A DNA stretch of 5,709 nt from Candidatus Sulfopaludibacter sp. SbA3 (lineage in GTDB: Bacteria > Acidobacteriota > Terriglobia > 2-12-FULL-54-10): contig CAMBEY010000197.1 in NCBI GenBank assembly GCA_945865705.1, positions 1 through 5,709 of the forward strand, in the 5' to 3' direction. The notes beneath the pieces were generated by a model. The model ran no database searches. It saw only the letters and a list, made by a program, of their open reading frames with translations, and was not told the DNA's origin. The position numbers and the translations under genes are program-made. Below, piece after piece: positions 1 to 5,043 of the stretch. Each line of letters opens with the position of its first letter. The first letter of the stretch is position 1.

Positions 1-264
1 GAAGAGTTCAAAGGCACGGGCAACTGCGAAATCATTCTGGATCGCAAGCTGGTCGACAAGCGCGTCTTCCCGGCCATCGACATCAACCGCAGTGGCACGC
101 GCAAAGAAGAGCTGCTACTGTCCAAGGACGAACTGAACCGCATGTGGGTGCTGCGCAAAGTGCTGAACCAATTGTCGCCCACCGAAGCGATGGAACTGCT
201 GCTCGGCAAGCTCGGCAAGACTGCCACCAACGCCGACTTCCTCGCCTCCATGAGTGGCGGGTAG
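1..264 (+). CDS. rho: Transcription termination factor Rho, C-terminal part (5' end outside window)
   Basis: This is the last 87 residues of Rho, the hexameric RNA-dependent ATPase/helicase that ends transcription in the cytoplasm. The frame is open from base 1 to TAG at 262-264. Seen directly: EEFKGTGN at the start, KRVFPAIDINRSGTRKEELL at fragment residues 20-39, and MWVLRKVL at 48-55. These match the E. coli Rho C-terminus closely. By that alignment the Arg of SGTRKE (residue 34, bases 100-102) is the arginine finger, E. coli Arg366, so the ATPase interface is intact in the visible part. The tail ends LLGKLGKTATNADFLASMSGG. It contains a 9-bp tandem repeat (ctcggcaag at 202-210 and 211-219). 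The last ~51 bases recur at 864-914 behind a toxin-antitoxin-like cassette. No hairpin plus T-run terminator follows the stop codon. Identification is very secure; only the N-terminal part is missing. Confidence 0.97.
   Translation, partial: EEFKGTGNCEIILDRKLVDKRVFPAIDINRSGTRKEELLLSKDELNRMWVLRKVLNQLSPTEAMELLLGKLGKTATNADFLASMSGG
211..261 (+). repeat. Direct repeat copy 1: 3' end of rho, upstream of the TA-like cassette
   Basis: These 51 bases, the last codons of rho before its stop, match 864-914 at 48 of 51 positions, counted base by base. The three differences are at 222/875 (T/C, silent Thr), 255/908 (T/C, silent Ser) and 260/913 (G/A, Gly to Glu). The repeat lies just before the rho stop codon. 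With copy 2 it encloses the two-gene cassette, and the unit from one copy to the next is 653 bp. It is a candidate left attachment or target duplication site; that role is inference. Confidence 0.9.
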
Positions 265-340
265 AGTAAGCTGGGTAGAATCAGTAGATCCCTTCATATC
301 TCATTCAGGAAGTTAGAAATTATTTCGGCTGGTGAACAGA

Positions 341-628
341 ATGAAAGAACATCGGCTTGTCTATCGAGTACATGCGTTGCAAGCAATGTTTGAACGGGGA
401 ATTTCCGCGCTGGTAGTTCGAGCCGTGGTGGATGCAGGCAAGACAATTCAGAGTTACCCAGAGGACCAACCCTATCCCAGCCGACTCGTGCTAGGCTGGG
501 ATGAGAATCGTCCAATTCATGTGGTGGTTGCGGATAACGAGGCGGATGCCGACATTATAGTCATTACGACCTACGAACCCGATCCCCACCGCGGGGAATC
601 TGGGTTTGAAAAGAGGAGGGTGTCATGA
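341..628 (+). CDS. DUF4258-family protein, probable toxin of a two-gene TA-like module
   Basis: A small soluble protein of 95 residues from ATG at 341, or 98 from an in-frame GTG at 332. The GTG has no good Shine-Dalgarno; ATG 341 has only a weak GGTG 6 bases upstream, so the start is uncertain. The sequence fits DUF4258: a His-Ala near the N-terminus (VHALQAMFERGIS), then YPEDQPYPSRLVLGW, then RPIHVVVA, and near the end VITTYEPDP. Members of this family are often encoded beside YgiT-type zinc-finger proteins and are treated as RNase-like toxins related in context to MqsR. That activity is family-based inference and nothing here proves catalysis. The stop overlaps the next gene's start in ATGA (625-628), showing translational coupling. 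The order is toxin first, as in mqsRA. The pair sits between two copies of the rho tail, suggesting recent acquisition. Confidence 0.85.
   Translation: MKEHRLVYRVHALQAMFERGISALVVRAVVDAGKTIQSYPEDQPYPSRLVLGWDENRPIHVVVADNEADADIIVITTYEPDPHRGESGFEKRRVS
613..620 (+). promoter_or_regulatory. Ribosome binding site of the antitoxin-like gene
   Basis: GAGGAGGG lies within the end of the DUF4258 gene, with 4 bases (TGTC) between it and the ATG at 625. It is a far stronger Shine-Dalgarno than anything before the upstream gene. With the ATGA overlap this would favour higher translation of the second protein, as expected when an antitoxin must exceed its toxin. Confidence 0.75.
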
Positions 629-858
629 GGTGCGTGATCTGCAAGCAAGAAGAAACTCGCGCGGGCGAAACCACCGTTACCCTCGAACGGCAAGGGGCGA
701 CCATCTTGTTCAAGAACGTCCCTGCGGAAATTTGCAATAACTGCGGTGAAGCCTACGTGGATGAGTCCGTCACCGGGAAGCTTCTAGGTACCGCCGAACA
801 GGCTGCGTCCGCGGGCGTGCTGGTGGATGTCCTCGAATATACCCAGGCCGTAGCCTAA
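625..858 (+). CDS. YgiT-type (MqsA N-terminal-like) zinc-finger protein, probable antitoxin
   Basis: A 77-residue protein with the YgiT-type zinc-finger layout: CVIC at residues 3-6 and CNNC at 37-40, four cysteines expected to bind one zinc ion, separated by a beta-rich stretch (TTVTLERQGATILFKNVPAEIC). After the second pair comes GEAYVDESVTGKL and a short helical tail ending QAVA. This matches the N-terminal, toxin-binding domain of the MqsA family. E. coli MqsA is about 131 residues and carries a C-terminal helix-turn-helix that binds its own promoter. That domain is absent here and the TAA at 856-858 comes right after the zinc domain. So it may neutralise its partner without autoregulating, or need another repressor. 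Start at ATG 625 is supported by GAGGAGGG and the overlap with the upstream gene. Family assignment is secure; the antitoxin role is inferred from the pairing. Confidence 0.87.
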   Translation: MRCVICKQEETRAGETTVTLERQGATILFKNVPAEICNNCGEAYVDESVTGKLLGTAEQAASAGVLVDVLEYTQAVA

Positions 859-860
859 AC

Positions 861-914
861 CTGCTCGGCAAGACCGCCACCAACGCCGACTTCCTCGCCT
901 CCATGAGCGGCGAG
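861..914 (+). pseudogene. Displaced duplicate of the rho 3' end (direct repeat copy 2)
   Basis: A second copy of the rho tail begins two bases after the antitoxin-like stop codon. Bases 864-914 match 211-261 at 48/51. The short stretch 861-872 also matches 199-210 exactly, so relative to rho the copy lacks one unit of the 9-bp ctcggcaag tandem. In the rho frame it reads LLGKTATNADFLASMSGE and stays open through VYAIICRNGV to TGA at 945-947. There is no upstream rho sequence, so it cannot be a working gene. Two of three differences from the intact tail are silent, which suggests a diverged rho allele rather than random decay of a fresh duplicate. It is either the original rho end displaced by an insertion, or a piece brought by the element. 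The 3' neighbour on the minus strand ends at 925, within the open extension. Confidence 0.88.
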
Positions 915-924
915 GTGTATGCCA

Positions 925-1374
925 TCATTTGCCGGAACGGGGTGTGAATGGTTTGGTCTTGAAAGACTCGCCGGTAGTAAGATTTGCCCATGCGGTTAGG
1001 GGCCCGGTTAAATTTAGCCTCCACATTTCTGGAGAATCTTCGGCAATATAAGTGAAACCCGAATCTTGAGCAGAAATCTCTCCCGGAATTGTAGCGGCAG
1101 GCGGAGTCGGATAGAGGACCAACTTGCTACGTGAATCATCTTGTATGTCAAATCCAACAGAGCTAATTCGTACGGTTTGAGTTCCTCGATTGATTACAGT
1201 AATCATGATCCACCATTTGGGATCCTGCGCAACTGGGAGCGCATTTGTAATTTCTACGTGTACTCGTGGCTTGCGCGCTTGCCACCACGTGTAGACTTGC
1301 CATCCTAAGCTCGCAGTGGCGAGCAATGCTCCATAGGCTGCCAGTATTGTTGTAATTTCCCCAAAGTCATTCAT
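925..1374 (-). CDS. Small membrane-anchored protein of unknown function
   Basis: A 149-residue protein from ATG at 1374-1372; a TTG at 1392 would add six residues but overlaps a -10 box and is less likely. I do not recognise a named family. Residues ~7-30 (TTILAAYGALLATASLGWQVYTWW) form one hydrophobic segment followed by QARKPR, so a single N-terminal membrane anchor with the rest in the cytoplasm is likely. After it comes a beta-rich soluble domain: VHVEITNALPV, WWIMITVINRGTQTVRISSVGFDI, then a tail rich in Thr and Pro. The phrase about norms of 'VxNRGxxxVxIxSVGF' resembles many short membrane-tethered proteins seen in mobile or accessory DNA; this is an impression, not a family call. Base composition is lower in GC than the neighbours. 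The 3' end lies 11 bases from the rho-tail duplicate, so the C-terminus could have been altered at that junction. Confidence 0.72.
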   Translation of the reverse strand: MNDFGEITTILAAYGALLATASLGWQVYTWWQARKPRVHVEITNALPVAQDPKWWIMITVINRGTQTVRISSVGFDIQDDSRSKLVLYPTPPAATIPGEISAQDSGFTYIAEDSPEMWRLNLTGPLTAWANLTTGESFKTKPFTPRSGK

Positions 1375-1381
1375 TGCCGCG

Positions 1382-1387
1382 ATTATA
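1382..1387 (-). promoter_or_regulatory. Perfect -10 box (TATAAT), possibly driving a leaderless mRNA
   Basis: On the minus strand TATAAT lies at 1387-1382, with only seven bases between it and the ATG at 1374. A start site at the usual distance would fall on or next to the A of ATG, giving a transcript with little or no leader. The expected -35 at 17-base spacing is poor. The best hexamer, TTTACA at 1413-1408, has a 20-base spacer, longer than usual. No Shine-Dalgarno is visible before the ATG, which fits leaderless expression. Confidence 0.45.
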
Positions 1388-1421
1388 CACAATAGTTATT
1401 CAAGATATGTAAAGTACGTTT

Positions 1422-2531
1422 TTATTTCGCAGATATCTTCAGCAACTCATCCAAGTATTGCTTCCATAGCTCCGGATAGTTGTACGACTGATGCCCGCGC
1501 AGCTTTTCGCTGATGGGGATCAACACGAAGCGGCCCTTGGCCACCTTCTTGATCTCCCGCTCCACGCTGCCCAACTCCGGCGGATTGATGATGTCGTCCG
1601 CTGAATTAACATGCAGGAATTGCGTGGTGATCTTACTCAGTTGTAAGTGGGGATCGTAGTTGCGCGAGGAGTCGTATTGGTAGAGCACGTCGTTAGCGTC
1701 GCGCTTGGGCAACTCACTCTTGATGTAGTCATCCACGTACTTATCCATCGCCGTGCGCGTGGCGTAGGTCTGCTGGAAGTTCAACTGCGAGACGCCCACC
1801 AGCGCACTCATCAGCAGCGCGGACGACAACCCTGCCTTCGGCTGATCCTTATAATTTCCGCCCATCCACGCCGGATCGTTCATGATGACGTCGTTCATCA
1901 TCTTGCGGCGCATGCGGTTCAGGCCCGCGATCTCCACCGGCTGGCAGGCCATGGCGAAGGTGGCGTCCATGAACGCAGCGTGCTGGATGGACCACAGGTA
2001 GGAGTGCATGCAGCCCTGCGAGGTGCCCAGCAGCAGGCGCAGATGATCCACCTTCAGGTGCTCTGTGAGGAGTCGGTGCTGGGTGGCGACCATGTCGTCG
2101 TAATCGTATTTGGGAAACTTCATGCGCAGCCCGTCGCTCGGCTTGCTTGATCCGCCGGTGCCGATGTTGTCGGGGATGATCAGGTAATAGCTCGCCGCGT
2201 CGAGTAACTGTCCCGGACCAAACATGCCGTTCATGTAAGCGGGGATGAGAAAGCTCGCACCGCTCCCGCTGGTCCCGTGCAACAGCAGCACGGCGTTGGT
2301 GACGCGACCCTGCGCGTCGCGCGCGGGCGTTCCGAGTGTGCGATAGAACACGCGCAGCTCGGGCAGCGTCTCGCCGGACTGAAAGCGGAAGTCGCTTAGG
2401 ATGAAGCTGCCCTCCCGCGGTGCGGCCTGCTGCGCCCACAACGAAATCGGCATCGTTGACACCCAATTTGCCGATATCAACACCAGTATGACTTTCATAA
2501 CAAGACAGGATTTCAGACGCACTTTTCCCAT
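1422..2531 (-). CDS. Exported alpha/beta hydrolase, homoserine O-acetyltransferase (MetX)-like group
   Basis: A 369-residue alpha/beta-fold enzyme. The N-terminus has basic residues, a hydrophobic core (VILVLISANWVSTMPISLWA) and a likely signal peptidase site near LWA-QQ (residues 31-35), so the enzyme is probably periplasmic. ATG 2531 is taken as start because AGGGGG lies upstream (2546-2541, 10-base gap); Met12 would also give a signal peptide. Catalytic elements seen: oxyanion-region LLLHGTSGSG (82-91), nucleophile elbow GTSQG with Ser171, acid Asp312 in NSADDIINPP, and His347 in RGHQSY. The layout and the RVFYRTLGTPA and YLIIPDNIGTGGSS segments resemble MetX-like acyltransferases, which are often annotated as homoserine O-acetyltransferase. 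True MetX is cytoplasmic, so a signal peptide argues against methionine synthesis. An exported esterase or acyl hydrolase is more likely; the substrate is unknown. It is transcribed away from the XRE-type gene. Confidence 0.87.
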   Translation of the reverse strand: MGKVRLKSCLVMKVILVLISANWVSTMPISLWAQQAAPREGSFILSDFRFQSGETLPELRVFYRTLGTPARDAQGRVTNAVLLLHGTSGSGASFLIPAYMNGMFGPGQLLDAASYYLIIPDNIGTGGSSKPSDGLRMKFPKYDYDDMVATQHRLLTEHLKVDHLRLLLGTSQGCMHSYLWSIQHAAFMDATFAMACQPVEIAGLNRMRRKMMNDVIMNDPAWMGGNYKDQPKAGLSSALLMSALVGVSQLNFQQTYATRTAMDKYVDDYIKSELPKRDANDVLYQYDSSRNYDPHLQLSKITTQFLHVNSADDIINPPELGSVEREIKKVAKGRFVLIPISEKLRGHQSYNYPELWKQYLDELLKISAK

Positions 2532-2857
2532 GTCGGAAGGTCCCCCTAACTCACGCTTTTACGCGTTAATCGTGCCATATTCATGCCCTATTCGCCAGCG
2601 CGGCTTCTGTACGTTGAGCAAGACATGAGGAAAATAGGGGCAGAACGAATAGGACCATGTGGAAAAAATCAGTACTTTCAGCCTATTGATCGGTTCTTTC
2701 CGGTAGTTCACCCTGTTTCTTGGATGTTTGATTTGGCCAGGCACGCAGAGACAGTGTTAATAGTTGGGGCGGATACGCCGATAGAAGGAAACGGGGCTGC
2801 CTGCAGACAAGATGGCACCCAGTTGAAAGTGGAACGGATCGAGTTACGGAGGACAGC
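2532..2857. other. Divergent intergenic region between hydrolase and XRE-type gene
   Basis: These 326 bases separate two divergent genes and should hold both promoters. I see no convincing -35/-10 pair on either strand. The best plus-strand candidate is weak: TTGGCC at 2733-2738 and GTTAAT at 2756-2761 with a 17-base spacer. A gapped inverted repeat relates GAAC-GAATAGG (2643-2653) to CCTATT-GATC-GGTTC (2681-2695); it is imperfect and could be chance. Short open frames on both strands cross the region but have no family resemblance. No RNA gene or terminator is recognisable. Confidence 0.4.
2848..2853 (+). promoter_or_regulatory. Ribosome binding site of the XRE-type regulator gene
   Basis: GGAGGA sits four bases before the ATG at 2858. 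It selects this ATG over the in-frame ATGs at 2867 and 2879, which have no comparable site. Confidence 0.75.
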
Positions 2858-3580
2858 ATGGGAACGATGATTGGACAGATGGAAAGCAGCAACCTGGCAG
2901 CGACTGGCTCGGTGGGTGTGCAGAGCGGAGTCGGCTCCAGCGAAGCGCGCGAAGTTGTTCGCTGCGGCGATTGCTCGCTGGTGCAGTTCCGCACTGCTTC
3001 GGATATGTGCCGTCGCTGCGCCAAGCCTCTACCCTCGCTGCTCCCCGCACCGGAAGCCGAGCCAGTAGCCGAGATGGATGCCGCCACCGATCCCTTCGGC
3101 GATCTGGACGACGGCCAGCCCGTTGCCCGCGCTGAGCGCAATCGCCGTGTAGCAATGGGCAGCCGTCTGCGCGCCTGCCGCATCAAAATGGGTCTCACGC
3201 AGATTGAAATGGCCGAGCGTCTGGCTATCCCGCGCACCTATCTGTCGCGCATTGAGAACGACCGCCTGCTGCCCGGCCCGCTGATGATCGCCAAGTTCGC
3301 CTCCGACCTCGGCCTCAATGTCTCCGATATGCTGCCAAGCTTCCCGGCGCAGATGGACGGCGACCGCCGCTGGGACGGCATCAGCCGCCGTATCCTGAAT
3401 GTGTTTGAGGAGATGCAGCCGACGGATCAGGCGGCGGTGCTGCAAGCCGCTCGCTCCATGCTCGCCAGCGCCGGTACCCCTATGGGTCGCGCCGCTACGG
3501 CCATCGGGCCAGGCTCCACGCGGGAGATGAGTTCGCCGCTCGTTCGCACCGGATCGCCGGTGTTGTGCGTCGCGCGTTAA
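2858..3580 (+). CDS. XRE-family helix-turn-helix regulator with N-terminal Cys4 zinc-ribbon-like segment
   Basis: A 240-residue cytoplasmic DNA-binding protein. Residues 1-30 look disordered (rich in Gly, Ser, Ala). Residues 36-54 hold CGDC and CRRC, two CxxC pairs 11 residues apart, a compact zinc-ribbon or rubredoxin-like knuckle. A Pro/Glu/Asp-rich linker follows (57-90). Residues ~98-160 form an XRE/Cro-type HTH: GSRLRACRIKMGLTQIEMAE, then RLAIPRTYLSRIENDRLLPG, then LGLNVSDML, with the typical LTQxExA and YLSRIENxRxxP signatures. A helical segment (175-205) and a low-complexity tail end the protein. Many XRE regulators act on their own promoter and close neighbours, so the divergent hydrolase or the downstream bicupin are plausible targets, but no operator is proven. 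The zinc segment may sense metal or redox state, or mediate contacts. The HTH call is secure, the zinc binding likely, the targets unknown. Confidence 0.88.
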   Translation: MGTMIGQMESSNLAATGSVGVQSGVGSSEAREVVRCGDCSLVQFRTASDMCRRCAKPLPSLLPAPEAEPVAEMDAATDPFGDLDDGQPVARAERNRRVAMGSRLRACRIKMGLTQIEMAERLAIPRTYLSRIENDRLLPGPLMIAKFASDLGLNVSDMLPSFPAQMDGDRRWDGISRRILNVFEEMQPTDQAAVLQAARSMLASAGTPMGRAATAIGPGSTREMSSPLVRTGSPVLCVAR

Positions 3581-3792
3581 CGGTTGCTATCAATTAGATT
3601 CTATTTATTGCGCTGTCTTCCTGCGCGAACGGCCCCGGCGTACCGCGAGAGCGAAGGACCTGCTTTCGCTTTTATCCACGGCACCCATTTGATCTCGCCC
3701 ATTTACCCTCTGTCCCATTTGCTCTCTGCAATAAAGCGCGCTAAACTGCACTCCCGTGGCCGTGAAAATCCCGGCCCGCAGGAGAGTGTGTC
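3581..3792. other. Intergenic region with three CCCATTT direct repeats
   Basis: The 212 bases between the regulator and the bicupin contain CCCATTT three times on the plus strand, at 3684-3690, 3698-3704 and 3714-3720, with start-to-start distances of 14 and 16. Copies 1 and 3 extend to CCCATTTG. A weak promoter candidate follows: TTGCTC at 3719-3724, a 17-base spacer, and TAAACT at 3742-3747. The repeats would lie at or just upstream of its -35, where an activator could bind. No terminator for the upstream gene is evident. Confidence 0.4.
3780..3784 (+). promoter_or_regulatory. Ribosome binding site of the bicupin gene
   Basis: AGGAG at 3780-3784 lies eight bases before the ATG at 3793 and supports that start, which also gives a complete signal peptide. 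Confidence 0.7.
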
Positions 3793-4815
3793 ATGACCAA
3801 CCGCCAACCGCGCATCACCCGCCCGCGCCATCTTGCTGGCAGATTTTTACTTGGAGCAGTACTGGCAACGGCAGCGTCGCTACAGGCGCAGACGCCGTCC
3901 GCAAAATCCGAGCTGATCCGCACGCGGACGCATCCCGTGAAGTTCGATGCCAAGCTCGGCGCGGGCGTCGCCGTGCTCAGTGCAGACAGGCTGCGTCAGA
4001 TTTCTGTCACGCTGATCGAGCTGGCACCGGGCAAGCAACTTGCGCCGCGCCGCGAGCTGGCCGAGGAGATGATCTACATCGTCTCCGGCCAAGGTTATAC
4101 GCTGATGTCGCCTAATAAACTTGACGACAAGGATAGCGCCAAGATTCGTTACAACTGGAAGGCCGGCGACCTGCTCTCGCCCAGCATGAACTCCTGGCGG
4201 CAGCACGCGAACGCCTCGGCCACCGAGACGGCGCGGTATATCGTCATCTCCACCGCGCCGCTGACGGAACGCATGTTCCACAACCCGGCGTTTCTCACTT
4301 CGGTTGACACTACATTCGACGATCGCTGGAAGGATTCCGTCGGCATCGAGCCGCGCTACACGCCCGGCCCCAGCGGCCCGGAGACGGTGCGCATGAAGGT
4401 CGGACACCTGCTGCCGAATTTGCGCGACCGCAAGATGGAATTTCGCGGCAACGGCATGGACGGCATCACCATCACGCCCGAGGGCGACATGGCCAGCAAT
4501 CATTTGTTGGAGATGGAGGTCCGCGAATTCACCGGCCCTGAGGCGACTTCGCCCGAGCACCGCCACGTCTGGGAGACCTTCTACCTGATCCTCAGCGGCG
4601 ACGGCTTCGCGACGTTGCAGGATCAGGACGGCCCTGAGCGCCGCCTCGACTGGACCGAAGGCGACGTCTTCCTGGTCGGCGCCAACGAGTGGCACAACCA
4701 CAAACCGCGCGCCGGCTCGCTCCCGCGCTTCCTGCAAATCAAGCCGTCAGGCTATTTCCACGACATCGGATTGGACCCATATTTGATGACCAACAAACCT
4801 GCCGCGCGGAAGTGA
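3793..4815 (+). CDS. Exported bicupin protein, possible metal-dependent enzyme or binding protein
   Basis: A 340-residue protein with two cupin beta-barrels. Residues 1-32 form a signal peptide: basic start with several Arg, hydrophobic FLLGAVLATAASLQA, and likely cleavage near LQA-QT, so it acts outside the cytoplasm. The paired Arg of a Tat motif is absent, so Sec export is likely. Barrel 1 (about 70-155) has LAEEMIYIVSGQGY and a later WRQHAN. The usual His-x-His of cupin motif 1 is replaced around PRREL (85-89), so its metal site looks degraded. Barrel 2 (about 235-318) keeps EHRHVWETFYLILSGDG, with His256, His258 and Glu261, and WHNH with His301 and His303, a complete-looking set. One active metal site is therefore expected. 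Some bicupins are dioxygenases, oxalate decarboxylases or isomerases; I cannot assign a substrate. It follows the XRE-type regulator on the same strand. Confidence 0.85.
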   Translation: MTNRQPRITRPRHLAGRFLLGAVLATAASLQAQTPSAKSELIRTRTHPVKFDAKLGAGVAVLSADRLRQISVTLIELAPGKQLAPRRELAEEMIYIVSGQGYTLMSPNKLDDKDSAKIRYNWKAGDLLSPSMNSWRQHANASATETARYIVISTAPLTERMFHNPAFLTSVDTTFDDRWKDSVGIEPRYTPGPSGPETVRMKVGHLLPNLRDRKMEFRGNGMDGITITPEGDMASNHLLEMEVREFTGPEATSPEHRHVWETFYLILSGDGFATLQDQDGPERRLDWTEGDVFLVGANEWHNHKPRAGSLPRFLQIKPSGYFHDIGLDPYLMTNKPAARK

Positions 4816-4861
4816 TGGCGGGAATGGCGAATAGGGGAAATCCACTTGCCCGAAGGGCAAG

Positions 4862-4880
4862 ACCGTGAATAGCCGTAGGT
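4862..4880 (+). repeat. Left 19-bp inverted repeat of the palindromic element
   Basis: This arm runs from ACCGTGAATAG into CCGTAGGT. It is an exact reverse complement of 5025-5043, and its last eight bases are also the 5' half of the local hairpin at 4873-4891. It can thus pair either locally or with the distant arm. Confidence 0.85.
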
Positions 4881-5024
4881 GAAACCTACGGTCACGAATC
4901 CCAACACATATTACGGCCCTGACGGGGCCGGACCATTCCACAATTCACGTTCATGGCGTTACCCACGTCGGGTCAACCCCTTCGGGGTTGGTTTCGGATT
5001 GGGGTGTCGAATCCGTAGGTTGAA

Positions 5025-5043
5025 ACCTACGGCTATTCACGGT
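5025..5043 (-). repeat. Right 19-bp inverted repeat of the palindromic element
   Basis: This arm, ACCTACGG followed by CTATTCACGGT on the plus strand, is the exact reverse complement of 4862-4880. Its first eight bases form the 3' half of the hairpin at 5013-5032. Confidence 0.85.

Noticed and set aside
770..1024. A minus-strand open frame crossing the antitoxin-like gene and the rho duplicate
   Set aside because: It overlaps the well-supported zinc-finger gene and the rho-tail copy, and its protein resembles nothing I know.
1647..2466. Long open frames at 1647-2150 (plus) and 1849-2466 (minus, other frame)
   Set aside because: Both lie inside the hydrolase gene, have low-complexity His/Arg/Ala-rich translations and no ribosome binding site. 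They are by-products of GC-rich coding sequence.
2683..3445. Minus-strand open frames over the XRE-type gene
   Set aside because: The plus strand encodes an intact HTH and two CxxC pairs with a good ribosome binding site; the opposite frames have no such support.
3880..4737. A 285-codon open frame on the minus strand
   Set aside because: It is antisense to the bicupin gene, whose cupin motifs, signal peptide and ribosome binding site are clear. The translation is rich in Arg, Ala and Val with no recognisable domain.
2586..4837. Shared 12-mer TGGCGAATAGGG (minus strand at 2597-2586, plus strand at about 4825-4836)
   Set aside because: A 12-base match somewhere among all pairs of positions in 5.7 kb is expected by chance, and the flanks do not match.
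4845..4861. Intrinsic terminator of the bicupin gene
   Set aside because: The stem of 7 bp is clear, but no T-run follows and it is one member of a larger symmetric element.
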